From Planctomicrobium sp051466335 (GTDB lineage: Bacteria; Planctomycetota; Planctomycetia; Planctomycetales; Planctomycetaceae): DNA of 64,000 nucleotides. The translations under genes were made by a program, and so were the position numbers. The DNA is taken from NCBI RefSeq assembly GCF_051466335.1, contig NZ_CP195793.1, forward strand, positions 496,001 to 560,000, read 5' to 3'. The notes beneath the pieces were generated by a model. It saw nothing but the letters and a program-made list of their open reading frames with translations, was not told the origin of the DNA and ran no database searches. How positions within the stretch are numbered: position 1 is the first letter of the stretch; each line of letters opens with the position of its first letter. This document shows positions 17,441 through 26,658 of the stretch, piece by piece.

Positions 17441-20400
17441 TTAAGGGTTCTCCAGAGGAATCAGCGGGGATCGCTGAATGAGAGATTCGAGCGATGACGA
17501 AATTTCCACAACGCGGCGGGTATGCTGTTCCAGCTCATTTCTGAATTCTTCCGTCGTCCCTTTATAGCCGAGACGGCGAACCAGAAATGTAAACTCTTCG
17601 CTAAGCAAAGGAGGAATGGCAAGGTCGCTGGTATCGCCTCTTACCACTCTTAACGCATCAATAACGCGTCGCCAGAATCGGTAGGCATCCCGAAGCTGAA
17701 CCCGATCAGTTCCTGTCAAAATGCCGTATGCCTCTAACGCCTTCATCGCTTCGCGGGTATTTTGTTCTCTCAGTGACCCATCGAGATGCCCGAAAGTGAC
17801 TTGCAAACCTTGAATCAGATATTCGCAGTCCACAAGTCCCCCGGGGCTCAACTTCGCGTTGAACGTGCCTGCATGGACTAACTGCCGGATCTGCTTTTCA
17901 CGAATCGCTCGCATGGCGCGAACGTCAAACGGCTCTCCTCTGTAAATGAGTTGATCTCGTGTTTCTTCGATCAACTTGCCGAAATCGGCGTCTCCTGAAA
18001 ACGCTCGCAGTCGGACCAAAGCTTGGCGTTCGTATGGCCACGCTGGCCCCTGCGGAGCGAAATATGTCTGAAACGATTCCATTGAAACAGCGAGTGCGCC
18101 CGCTCTCCCGTAAGGGCGCAATCGAAGATCGATTTCAAAGATCCCTTTGCGTTTACAAATGATCGTTTGCTGAAAATTCTGGATGAGACGTTGATAAAAC
18201 TCAATCACAGAGATGGACTGTGGGCCGTCCGTTTGTCCATCCGAATCGAACACAAACATCAATTCGATGTCAGAAGCATAGCCGAGTTCACTTCCTCCAA
18301 ACTTGCCAAGGGCACAGACAGCAAATTTTGACCGGGCGCCGTTGGATTGAATCGGATTTCCGTGGATCGCGATCAGGTCTTTCATGCACAGCAAGACAGC
18401 TGAATTGACCACAACCTCCGCAACGCTCGTCAATTCTCGACCAAACATCCCAAACTTGGTCTGAAGTCCGAGGATGTGCCGCATGTCCGCACGCATCATC
18501 TCACGATCTTTGAACGCGTTCAGAGCTCTGACCTTGGATTCGAAAGTGTCTTCTTGACGGAGAATTTCATCGGCTTCCTCGTCCAGGGCTTCACGCTCCC
18601 GGGGGAGCTGTAAGCCAGCAACGTTTGTAACCACAGGAAAGAGATTCTCGTGCTGAAGTCGAAGGAAGTCGTCCCAAAGGAAATTGCTGATTCCAAGCAG
18701 TTTCGCCAACGCAATCAACACCTCTGAATCTTGCAGCGGGCTCAATTGCTCCAGCCAGTTCTCCTGTTTAAAGAGATTTTCGAGAAACTGCTGAAAATGG
18801 AGCAGTGCCGATTCAGGATTGGGTGATTTGGGAAGCAGGTGCGTGAAGTGCTTGATCAAAACTATCGCAGCCCTCAACTCATTGAGTCGTGAGGGATTCA
18901 AGAGTCCAACCTGTTTTTCGTCGACCACGTGAAGCGTATCGATGACCCGATTTCCGACAGTGCTGATAGTCATTCGTTGAATCGATAATCCGCTCACTGC
19001 GATCGCGTTCGTCAGTTCGTACAAGAACCCCGGAACGTCTTCACTCCGAATGTGGAGAACCGTGACGTCACTACCTGGAGTCTGATCAATCGAAATCTCG
19101 ACAGGGAGAAGCCGAAGCGATTTAACTTGAGCGCCATCCAAGGCCGATGCAACCAAACCTGCCAATCGACCTTGCGAAACTGTCACGCCATGCAGCTCAG
19201 TTGTATGGAGTTGCTCTTTGATTTCCGTTTCAATTTGAGCCCAATATCGATCTTCATCGACGATCGCAGGTCCGCGCGACGTCCTCTTGAGCAGAAAAGC
19301 GGCCAGAAATTTTCTCGCGTATCTTTTGTCCGAATTCCGTGATTGGATCTCGCTGCTCGGAGAGCCATCAGAAGCATTCAAGTCTTGTGCGAGACCAGGA
19401 TCAGCAAAGACGTTGCCTGAAACGATGTCGAATCCATTTACAAACAGTAAACCGCAGATCGCAGAGAGCAGACCAATTTCATCACGACCGACAAACGTGA
19501 CTCGCCGCGTTGATTCGTCTTCAAAAGTGGCATGAATTCGCAGCGGATGCTCATAGTTAATCGTCCGGAGCATGGCAGCGTGGAGAGAATCGTGATCCGG
19601 TGAAAAATGATCCGGATAGTCCTTGGAAATGCTGCCGAAAATGGAACTCTCGACCTCTTGTGGTGTTTCAGGCTGCAAGAGGGGATGGGTATCGAAATCA
19701 AGATAGCGTTCGAACACCTCCCGGACTGCTTTCGAGTGCAATTCATACTGCTGCACAAACGTCTCTGCATCCGGAAAATCGAGTCGCCCCGCGAGATAAG
19801 CGAGGCCCCGTTCCGTCGTGGGAAGTTGATGCTCCTGAATATTGTGCATGAGCTGCAATGTGTGCTCGACCGTCCGCTGGAAGAGATATCCACCAGTCAG
19901 CCGCCGATATTCTTCCGGGAAAATGAGATTTGCTTCGGAGAGTCGAATCAAACCTTCAAGAGTATTTGTCGTTCGAATCTCGGGACGTTCTGCTCCGTGA
20001 ATGAGCTGAAGAAACTGTGTGACAAATTCAATGTCCCGAATCCCACCGGGTCCGACCTTCACTTCTCCCCAAACGCGTCCCTTCCGATTGAGATGAGACT
20101 CAATCTTTCGTTTCATTTCCCGGACGCTCTTACGGGCGTCTGCAATCTTGATTTCGCACAACGACGGACCAATTCGCTGCAGCAACGCCTCTCCGACGGA
20201 AAGGTTTCCTGCAATCGGTCGAGCCTTCAGCAGCGCCTGCTTCTCCCAAAGTTGCCCGTGCTTTCGATGGTACTCGATATAGGCGTCGACCGAAGTCACC
20301 AATGCACCTGCATCGCCCCAAGGACGAAGTCGCATATCGACTCGATAGAGAAAACCTGCCTGTGTTGAGGCAGAGAGAATCTGGATCAGCTTCTGACTGA

Positions 20401-21166
20401 GCCCCCAGTACTTCTCGGGAGAGGAATTGCAGACAAACACCAGATCGATATCCGAGCTATAATTCAGCTCCTCACCGCCCAGTTTTCCCAATGCAAGGAC
20501 CGCGAATTCCGATGAGTCGACACCTTCGTGATAGGAGACTGAATCGAGCGACACCTGAACAATGGCATCGGCCAGCAAGGCCAGTTGCAAGGTGACGGTT
20601 CTCAGGTCCATCAAACCAAACGAATCGCAGGCCGCCAGTCGCAGGAGTTCCCATTGCTGACATCGCCGAAGCTGATCCATCACATCTGCTGGCGAAGCAG
20701 TAATATCGACTTGTTTTTTTATCTGGTCGAAGAACTCGTTGCGACTCCTGAACTCAGCCAGCCGTTTGTGAAAGGTCAGTTGGTCAAGATACTGCGGTTG
20801 CCGAATGAGGATTTCGGTCAGGTACTGACTTCCAACGAAGAGCTTTACCAGAATCTCGATGGTCCGAGGGCGCTCAGAAAGCCTCTGAAACAGATCTTCG
20901 CGATCTTCAGAACACTCCACGAATCGCTGAAGATTCAGTAGAGAGCCATCCGGAGTGACCGAGTCGGCGAAAGCCTGAAACAACGAAGGAAGAATCTTCG
21001 CGAACAGGTATCGTTGAGTGTCTGACTGACAGAGTGAACGAAGCTTTTTTATCGCTCCGGTAAAGTCCTCAAATCCGATCTGCTCCAGTTCACTGGTTAG
21101 CTCAGGGGAGAGTGCTTCTTCTCCAACAAGCAACGTCATCGCAGTGAGATGGTCGAGTAGCATCAA
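17441..21166 (-). CDS. glnE: GlnE-type glutamine synthetase adenylyltransferase with internal ACT domains
   Basis: Two GlnE nucleotidyltransferase halves are present. The first has ALGKLGGEELNYSSDIDL at 225-242 and the second ALGKFGGSELGYASDIEL at 952-969, each followed by a DMRLRPWG or DLRLRPYG block and a GPGGIRDIEF or SPGGLVDCEY block. In E. coli the first half removes AMP from glutamine synthetase and the second adds it. Between them (about 540-760) lie ACT-like segments: RVTFVGRDEIGLLSAICG and VLHIRSEDVPGFLYELTNAI, the pattern of GlnD ACT modules. At 1241 aa it is about 300 longer than E. coli GlnE. The second half has SDIE where SDLD is usual. A leader with strong hairpins precedes it. 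Confidence 0.85.
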   Translation of the reverse strand: MMLLDHLTAMTLLVGEEALSPELTSELEQIGFEDFTGAIKKLRSLCQSDTQRYLFAKILPSLFQAFADSVTPDGSLLNLQRFVECSEDREDLFQRLSERPRTIEILVKLFVGSQYLTEILIRQPQYLDQLTFHKRLAEFRSRNEFFDQIKKQVDITASPADVMDQLRRCQQWELLRLAACDSFGLMDLRTVTLQLALLADAIVQVSLDSVSYHEGVDSSEFAVLALGKLGGEELNYSSDIDLVFVCNSSPEKYWGLSQKLIQILSASTQAGFLYRVDMRLRPWGDAGALVTSVDAYIEYHRKHGQLWEKQALLKARPIAGNLSVGEALLQRIGPSLCEIKIADARKSVREMKRKIESHLNRKGRVWGEVKVGPGGIRDIEFVTQFLQLIHGAERPEIRTTNTLEGLIRLSEANLIFPEEYRRLTGGYLFQRTVEHTLQLMHNIQEHQLPTTERGLAYLAGRLDFPDAETFVQQYELHSKAVREVFERYLDFDTHPLLQPETPQEVESSIFGSISKDYPDHFSPDHDSLHAAMLRTINYEHPLRIHATFEDESTRRVTFVGRDEIGLLSAICGLLFVNGFDIVSGNVFADPGLAQDLNASDGSPSSEIQSRNSDKRYARKFLAAFLLKRTSRGPAIVDEDRYWAQIETEIKEQLHTTELHGVTVSQGRLAGLVASALDGAQVKSLRLLPVEISIDQTPGSDVTVLHIRSEDVPGFLYELTNAIAVSGLSIQRMTISTVGNRVIDTLHVVDEKQVGLLNPSRLNELRAAIVLIKHFTHLLPKSPNPESALLHFQQFLENLFKQENWLEQLSPLQDSEVLIALAKLLGISNFLWDDFLRLQHENLFPVVTNVAGLQLPREREALDEEADEILRQEDTFESKVRALNAFKDREMMRADMRHILGLQTKFGMFGRELTSVAEVVVNSAVLLCMKDLIAIHGNPIQSNGARSKFAVCALGKFGGSELGYASDIELMFVFDSDGQTDGPQSISVIEFYQRLIQNFQQTIICKRKGIFEIDLRLRPYGRAGALAVSMESFQTYFAPQGPAWPYERQALVRLRAFSGDADFGKLIEETRDQLIYRGEPFDVRAMRAIREKQIRQLVHAGTFNAKLSPGGLVDCEYLIQGLQVTFGHLDGSLREQNTREAMKALEAYGILTGTDRVQLRDAYRFWRRVIDALRVVRGDTSDLAIPPLLSEEFTFLVRRLGYKGTTEEFRNELEQHTRRVVEISSSLESLIQRSPLIPLENP

Positions 21167-21237
21167 GGGGCCTCTTTCAGACCGGCGAGAAGAAGGTTTC
21201 CTCAGCCGGGCAGTGTGAAAGGAGGATCAGGCTGTCA

Positions 21238-21297
21238 CGCGAATCGATGATTCGCGTCAAGGGAATCAGCCTCATTCCCTTGTGGAGAATGAGGCTG
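21238..21297 (-). promoter_or_regulatory. Hairpin cluster in the glnE leader
   Basis: Three perfect stems lie in the 171 bases between the upstream gene and glnE: 21238-21245 with 21249-21256 (8 bp, GAT loop), 21258-21266 with 21274-21282 (9 bp), and 21267-21277 with 21287-21297 (11 bp). The last two share bases 21267-21282, so they cannot form together. No U run follows any of them, so a simple intrinsic terminator is not supported. An attenuator-like switch, transcript-end protection or a palindromic repeat are alternatives. Confidence 0.45.
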
Positions 21298-21337
21298 GAA
21301 TGAAAGACTCAACGATCCGAGGAAACTGGATGATGAG

Positions 21338-22531
21338 TTAGTCGATTGGACAGTAGGGTGCCACAGGATGTGAATCGATGCGAGGAGTCACACCACCCTG
21401 CAGTTTTTTGATCGCTTCCGAAACCTGTTGAATACTCTTTTCATTCTCATGAATCGTGAGTTCAAACCGGGTCGTGTAGGTTTGGCCAGGCTCGAGTTGG
21501 ATGACACGGCCATGATGGCGTTCAAATGTCTTGAAGTTCGGGAAGTTGGTTGCAGGTTCGAGTCCAGCAACGTAACCACCGCGTTCATCCTGAGTACATT
21601 TCCAAAACGCGAAGCAGGGGAGTTCCTTCTTGTTGAAACGCATCTCCACTGCGGATTTTCCGGACGGCTTTTTGAAGAGAACTCGCGTCTCGCCGGCATC
21701 GTCGCTGAGCAACTTGTAGTAGAAGACCTGCTCAGCGAATCCCGGAGTGGGGCCCTCGCAATGTGGATACGTTGCGATCCCTTCAGCAGCCTGCGCATCT
21801 CGTGGAACAATTCGTTCGGCAGGGGCTTCCAGAACGGTGCCAGCTTCGAGAAACGGGCGACCGATATTCGTGTGATACAAGAGTTGATAGTCCGTCGTTT
21901 CCGGACCAACATTTGTCACTTCATCGACAATAGTAAACGAATTGCTGCCGATCTTGGATGTGAGAGTACTTTTCAGACTCAGTTGAGGTCCGAAAATCGT
22001 GCGTTCTTCAACTACGCCTGATACGCCAATCTGTTCGGCCTCTTCATCGACGAAGAGCTCAATCTGGCTGGCGGGCATATTTGCAATTCGACCATGCAAC
22101 GTAATGCTCGATTCCAATGGACTCCGGGCTCCTTCATCGTGTCCAGGAGGTCCGTTGAATGCGAGTCCGCAGCGGCAGATCAGTTCGTTGAAACCCTCCA
22201 GCCAGCCGAGTCCGTTGCGGTTGTGAAGATTCACGTATTTTGGATGAACCGGAAGTGCATTGGGGGCATTCCAGCCAAGGGTGGTCTCTTCAGTGCTCGC
22301 TCGCCAGACTCCCATTCCGCGTGTCGGAAGTACGAGGATGGAAAGCGGACCGTTACAAACTTCAATGACTTCCACATCCGATGAAAGGCCGCTCCAGAAT
22401 CGGCCCATGCGAATCCCCCAGTCATTACGACCAGCGATCTTCTTTTGAGACTCCCCATCCAGCAATGTCTCCATTTCTGGCAGTTGATCATTGTTCAGCG
22501 AGGCGTCTAATTGAATGCGTGTCGTGGGCAT
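21338..22531 (-). CDS. DUF4432 / aldose-1-epimerase-like protein
   Basis: Galactose-mutarotase-like beta-sandwich protein of 397 aa. PTRGMGVWRAS, GFNELICRCGLAFNG and NFPNFKTFERHHGRVIQLEPG match DUF4432 proteins, whose fold resembles aldose 1-epimerases; the substrate is unknown. ATG 22531 has an AGGA site and is preferred to the in-frame start at 22570. No signal peptide, so it is cytosolic. It lies upstream of glnE on the same strand with a hairpin-rich spacer. Confidence 0.82.
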   Translation of the reverse strand: MPTTRIQLDASLNNDQLPEMETLLDGESQKKIAGRNDWGIRMGRFWSGLSSDVEVIEVCNGPLSILVLPTRGMGVWRASTEETTLGWNAPNALPVHPKYVNLHNRNGLGWLEGFNELICRCGLAFNGPPGHDEGARSPLESSITLHGRIANMPASQIELFVDEEAEQIGVSGVVEERTIFGPQLSLKSTLTSKIGSNSFTIVDEVTNVGPETTDYQLLYHTNIGRPFLEAGTVLEAPAERIVPRDAQAAEGIATYPHCEGPTPGFAEQVFYYKLLSDDAGETRVLFKKPSGKSAVEMRFNKKELPCFAFWKCTQDERGGYVAGLEPATNFPNFKTFERHHGRVIQLEPGQTYTTRFELTIHENEKSIQQVSEAIKKLQGGVTPRIDSHPVAPYCPID

Positions 22532-22756
22532 GAATCTATCCTGGGATCGAATCAGAAGTGTTGGTCTCACTTCAACCTGTTGTCTGGTTCGACGTCCTAA
22601 CCGAGGCGAACGTCAATCTTCCAACAAAGTGGATTATGCGGTTGAAGTGATTCCCTGAACCAGATCTTACAGGCCGGCATTCCGGGATGCCATGCGTCGC
22701 TGTGAATCTGTTCACGCGAGTTTTCAGCGTCAACACGCCGAATTGATCGCCGCTGA

Positions 22757-23851
22757 TTACGTCGTCGAGACAACGGGATTTGTGTGTCCACAATGTTCGC
22801 ATGACGGGAGCAGTGAGGCACGGATGCGGCCGCACTCGCTGCAGGTTTCGTAGAGCTTCGTGCTGCAACTCGGACAGGAGTAGGGCTCATCGGCCGTCTC
22901 ACCGGAATTCGCAGCAACAGAAATCTTCTTAACTGTTCTGCGTGTCCAATACAGGTATTTCAACGGTCCGCGGCGAATTGGAAAGCTGCAGACCGGACAC
23001 AGAAACGTTTCGTATGCTTCCCGGAACTGACGGAGCAGGAACTCTGGTGCCGGTTTGGAGATGGAGCGAATCAAACTGACGAGGACACGGCTCACGATGA
23101 CAAGAAAAGTGATGATCAGAAAATATTTAAACGCCCTGGCTGGCAAGTGTTCATGCATCACCTGCATGGCTTTGATGCTCGCAGCCACCGCGATAGCAAC
23201 AAACACTGGCAAAAACAGGCTATTGCGGTGGACGTAAAAGAGTCGAAGCGAAAACAACAGAATTGGAATCAGAATGGCAAGTTTCGCGGCGCAGACACCG
23301 AGCGAGTGTCGTCTCAATTGAGTCGCGTACTCATCGCGAATCGGCTGCCGAGCATCGACTAACTTCTTCGCCAAAATCTCAGATTCGTTGTTTAACTCTC
23401 GTTGTGTCGCTTTGAGCTCACCCACTCGAATCGAAAGATCTTGATATTGCTGCTGATTGGAAAGAAAGATCTCCTGGCTTTTGGCAAGTGCCGTCTGCTC
23501 CTCTGAAGTCGGTGTCACTGCGTTTTCGAGACTCTTCTCCTGAAACCGGAGCAACTGATTCATCGTGATCTGAGCGTTTGAAGTGCTGTCACGAAGGAGT
23601 TCCTGTTTTGTCGTTTCAGATTGAAGCTCCCGTCCATTCTCAGCGATTAATGCCTGTAACTCCACTTCCCGATCCAGAAGTGAGCCATCAATCTTATCCT
23701 TTTCTATCAGGGAATAGTCCGGTCTGGCGATGCTGTTGAGATCTTGGAGAACGAAGCCCAGGAGCCAGTAAATCAAGACGGCCAAGCAGACGCAAAAGAA
23801 TCGAATCAAAAAGCGTTGCAGCCACGTTCCCCGAGTTTCGATCGCAGCCAT
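22757..23851 (-). CDS. Membrane protein with coiled coil and C-terminal zinc ribbons
   Basis: No named family recognised. One membrane helix lies at residues 15-35, a long Glu/Gln-rich coiled coil at about 55-165, three more membrane helices at about 180-265, and at the C-terminus a set of CxxC knuckles (CPVC, CPSCS, CSEC, CEHC at about 285-360) that should bind two zinc ions. The ribbons would be cytoplasmic if the N-terminus is inside. Function unknown. It is in a run of minus-strand genes, downstream of a terminator. Confidence 0.7.
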   Translation of the reverse strand: MAAIETRGTWLQRFLIRFFCVCLAVLIYWLLGFVLQDLNSIARPDYSLIEKDKIDGSLLDREVELQALIAENGRELQSETTKQELLRDSTSNAQITMNQLLRFQEKSLENAVTPTSEEQTALAKSQEIFLSNQQQYQDLSIRVGELKATQRELNNESEILAKKLVDARQPIRDEYATQLRRHSLGVCAAKLAILIPILLFSLRLFYVHRNSLFLPVFVAIAVAASIKAMQVMHEHLPARAFKYFLIITFLVIVSRVLVSLIRSISKPAPEFLLRQFREAYETFLCPVCSFPIRRGPLKYLYWTRRTVKKISVAANSGETADEPYSCPSCSTKLYETCSECGRIRASLLPSCEHCGHTNPVVSTT

Positions 23852-23866
23852 AGGGTTGTCCTGATA

Positions 23867-23904
23867 GAAAAAGAGGCCCGCACTCGAATCGAGCGCGGAC
23901 CTCT
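23867..23904 (-). terminator. Terminator of the 594-residue-frame secreted protein gene
   Basis: Arms 23872-23886 and 23890-23904 form a 15-bp stem that is complete, with two G-U pairs, only in minus-strand RNA, followed by a U run (complement of 23867-23872). It overlaps the leader of the next minus-strand gene. Confidence 0.75.
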
Positions 23905-24003
23905 CATTTCTACATCGACATCACGTTGAAAGCAATTCTCGCCAGAAACGCCAATGTCAGCGGTGAATGAGCAGATCGCCACTCACTCGCTGAAATCGAG
24001 ACT

Positions 24004-25524
24004 TCAGAAACTGTCGCCATATTTCTGACGCATTTTGGTGAGAACGTCCGAGCGTTCCTGCGTGAGCAACTGCCAAACCTCATCTCGCTGCTGAGCGCCG
24101 GCAGCGATTGCAGCAGCCTGATTCTCGCGGACCTGTTGCAGATTAGATTGAGTGTTCACTGAAGGGGCCGAATAACCAACTCCACCCCAGATATTGACTG
24201 ACGCCCACCCTGGATTGAAATCTTGCTGAACCGTCAAAGTTTTTTGGTGGAGGTCGACCTGCATCTGCTGGCCTCGAAGTGATCGACTCAAACCTCGCAA
24301 CTTGGTTGCAACATCACCCGCATATTGAATCAACTCGGGATCTACTCCCTTCACCGAGAGATCTTCAATCTTGGAAGCGAACTGTTCATGCCAGAGTGCA
24401 GTTCGTGAAATGTCATTCGAACGCTGCGCGGAACGAGCAAGGTTATTGACGATCTTGTCGATCTGATCAAAGTACTTTCGCGAATCACTGGCATTCACTC
24501 CCGAAGCGGACGGTGAGGCTCCGGCAACTTGTTGGTGGTTGCTCTGCTGGTGCGTCGGAGGTGCCCCGAGCAGGGAGATAATGCGACTGAAGCTGTCTTC
24601 TGAAAGATTCGCTTTCAGCCTAAACGATTTTCCATCCGGCGTCGCCTGGCTCGCGTCGAAATCGTCAATGGATGCTCCAAGATCGGTGATGATTCGCGAG
24701 AAAAACTGCTTCAGGACAGGTGCATTGTTCCCAACGTTAAGCCCGAAGTCGAACCGCAATTCAGATGTGATCAGCTTGCCAACGGTGGCGGTGAACGTCA
24801 CTCCTCGCAGCGTATTCAGAATCTGATGGACTGATTCGATCTGGTCTGGCTTCCCTTTGAGTTCGGGCATCAGTTCGAGGTAAGCAGCTGAAATGACTGG
24901 ATCAAGAGCGTCTTCGAGATCCATTGCCAAAATCAAATGGCCTGAAGTGAGAGCAGCCGTCTCCAGATACTGTGAGCGGAGACCAGTCGTCTTGTACTTC
25001 AGGTCACGAGCCCATCGAACAGCCTCCTGTCGTGCTCCCGGTCGCCAGACACCCAATTGACCATGAGCGAGCTCCAGCAGATAGGAGTTGGTCTGAGTAC
25101 GAAGCGCGGGGTAATCGACGAGAGTTTCGAGCGTGGAGTTTTCGCTTTCTGAAATCGCTTTCAACGTCACTTCATCGGGAACGCTCATCACGCCGGCTCC
25201 CCAGATTTCATCCAGTTCGAGCGGACGAACGAAAAAGCCAATCGTGAGAGATTTCACCCAGGAGGGAATTCCACCAGCACCACTGAAAAAGTTCTCGTCA
25301 GCGGCTTTCGCCCAATCCTCTTTGACGGCACGCTCTGATTGAAGAATTTGGTCAATGCGAACAATAGCGAGCGCATTCGAATCTCGCGGCAGTAGTTTGA
25401 CCCGGTCTGAGGCTTCATCCGCGAGAAGAGGTGTCGCCATCCCAATAAGACAACCTACAACAAGACTGCGCACTGAGGCAGAGTTCAAAACGGGAATCAA
25501 TGAGAACCTCAATAATCGATTCAT
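24004..25524 (-). CDS. Secreted protein of unknown function
   Basis: Signal peptide starting MNRLLRFSLIPVL and ending near TPLLAD supports the ATG at 25524; the frame stays open to 25788 with an unlikely Arg-rich leader. The mature protein (about 470 aa) begins VKLLPRDSNALAIVRID, a pattern common to a group of planctomycete secreted proteins that I cannot assign to a named domain. A stretch at about 340-380 is rich in Gln, Ser and Ala (THQQSNHQQVAG) and probably disordered. No catalytic motif was seen. A good terminator follows. Confidence 0.75.
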   Translation of the reverse strand: MNRLLRFSLIPVLNSASVRSLVVGCLIGMATPLLADEASDRVKLLPRDSNALAIVRIDQILQSERAVKEDWAKAADENFFSGAGGIPSWVKSLTIGFFVRPLELDEIWGAGVMSVPDEVTLKAISESENSTLETLVDYPALRTQTNSYLLELAHGQLGVWRPGARQEAVRWARDLKYKTTGLRSQYLETAALTSGHLILAMDLEDALDPVISAAYLELMPELKGKPDQIESVHQILNTLRGVTFTATVGKLITSELRFDFGLNVGNNAPVLKQFFSRIITDLGASIDDFDASQATPDGKSFRLKANLSEDSFSRIISLLGAPPTHQQSNHQQVAGASPSASGVNASDSRKYFDQIDKIVNNLARSAQRSNDISRTALWHEQFASKIEDLSVKGVDPELIQYAGDVATKLRGLSRSLRGQQMQVDLHQKTLTVQQDFNPGWASVNIWGGVGYSAPSVNTQSNLQQVRENQAAAIAAGAQQRDEVWQLLTQERSDVLTKMRQKYGDSF

Positions 25525-25800
25525 TGGTGGCTCGCAGGTAAGCGGGATGTGAGAACTGTCAAATCGCTCATCGTCCCTGTACTCTAAAATTCCAGCTCGG
25601 CGATTGAAAAGCCGATGGCGCCGTTTTTGAGCGATCTCGGCTGAGGCGACGGAAATTTCAGTTACAACCCGCATCGCGATGACGTGGAATCGTTCAATCG
25701 CAAGACGGTTCCCAACCAGAGCAGTGAGGTGAGCTGCAATTCTGCAAGCTCCCTCAAGTTCGCAGCGAGAGTGCCTCAATCCATTCAATTCGGACGCTGG

Positions 25801-26337
25801 TCAGTCCTGATTGACGACAGGGTGAATGAATGCCTGCGGATTGCTCCGTGCATATTCACCAATCTTAACTTGCAGTTCTTCGCCTGCAGCGAAGTATTCA
25901 TCATCCAATGGATCGAGTTGACGCTCCATGTCTTCGCGAAACTTCTTGGAGTACTGAAACTCTTCAAAGCTCTTTTTGACTACTCGGCACCGGGCAGGGA
26001 GGTACACAGCGACGAACTCTTTCCAAACCTCGCATGCTTCTTCTAGCACGGAGCGAATTCGGTCTGCCTTGATGGTTCGCAGATACTCAATAACTTCGTT
26101 GACCTCAGAGAACGTCCCATCGTCATTCGTTACGTCGCCAAAATATCCCCATAGACCGCCCCCCTGAATCGCGAGATCCATGTTGATAATGGGAAGAAGC
26201 TGCTTCAGGCCGGGCGGAAAGTCAGGCGGAGCAGAACCGTTCACTCGACTCCGATTTTCATTGATATAAAAACAAAGATCAGTGAAGAGGTTACGACTGC
26301 TCTGGAGCAATTCCGGCGTAATGGCTTTAGGGATCAT
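25801..26337 (-). CDS. DMP19/DUF4375-like protein
   Basis: Cytosolic protein of 178 aa. The stretch MDLAIQGGGLWGYFGDV followed by VNEVIEYLRTIKADRIRSVLEEA resembles DUF4375 (DMP19-like) proteins, in which a GGF.QYF-type motif is followed by helices. The resemblance is by pattern only. Its C-terminal half is highly charged. Related proteins often occur as stand-alone, possibly immunity-like genes, but nothing here supports a toxin partner. Confidence 0.6.
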   Translation of the reverse strand: MIPKAITPELLQSSRNLFTDLCFYINENRSRVNGSAPPDFPPGLKQLLPIINMDLAIQGGGLWGYFGDVTNDDGTFSEVNEVIEYLRTIKADRIRSVLEEACEVWKEFVAVYLPARCRVVKKSFEEFQYSKKFREDMERQLDPLDDEYFAAGEELQVKIGEYARSNPQAFIHPVVNQD

Positions 26338-26416
26338 TGGAAACTGCGAATTGGCAAGAGTCCGGACGGGAAGTTGGCTGCAGGGTGCATCTTAGCAACG
26401 CACTGTTTGTACCGCA

Positions 26417-26617
26417 CTACGCTTTTCTGACTCGAATTTCCTGATCGAAAGCCCGGAACAATCGAGCAATCAACTCACCCAGTTCAGACTTCCAGGACTC
26501 CTCACGCGGATGAATGGCGTCCCGGTAGTGAATCCCTCCTCGCGAAGCGACTTCAACCGGGCCCGAAGAGTTACACGAGAGAACACAACAGCACATAAAC
26601 AACGCGAACACAATCAC
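26417..26617 (-). CDS. Small putative lipoprotein
   Basis: 66 residues beginning with a hydrophobic segment that contains Cys runs (FMCCCVLSC) and a lipobox-like LSCN at residues 13-16. The rest is polar with a helical tail. It lies between two minus-strand genes with short spacers, which favours a real gene, but the size makes this uncertain and no family is recognised. Confidence 0.45.
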   Translation of the reverse strand: MIVFALFMCCCVLSCNSSGPVEVASRGGIHYRDAIHPREESWKSELGELIARLFRAFDQEIRVRKA

Positions 26618-26658
26618 TTACAACAACGCAGAAGGTAATCCCAGTGGGGCAGTGCTGT

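Noticed and set aside
21267..21297. Intrinsic terminator of the DUF4432 gene
   Set aside because: The 11-bp stem is strong, but no U run follows it on the minus strand.
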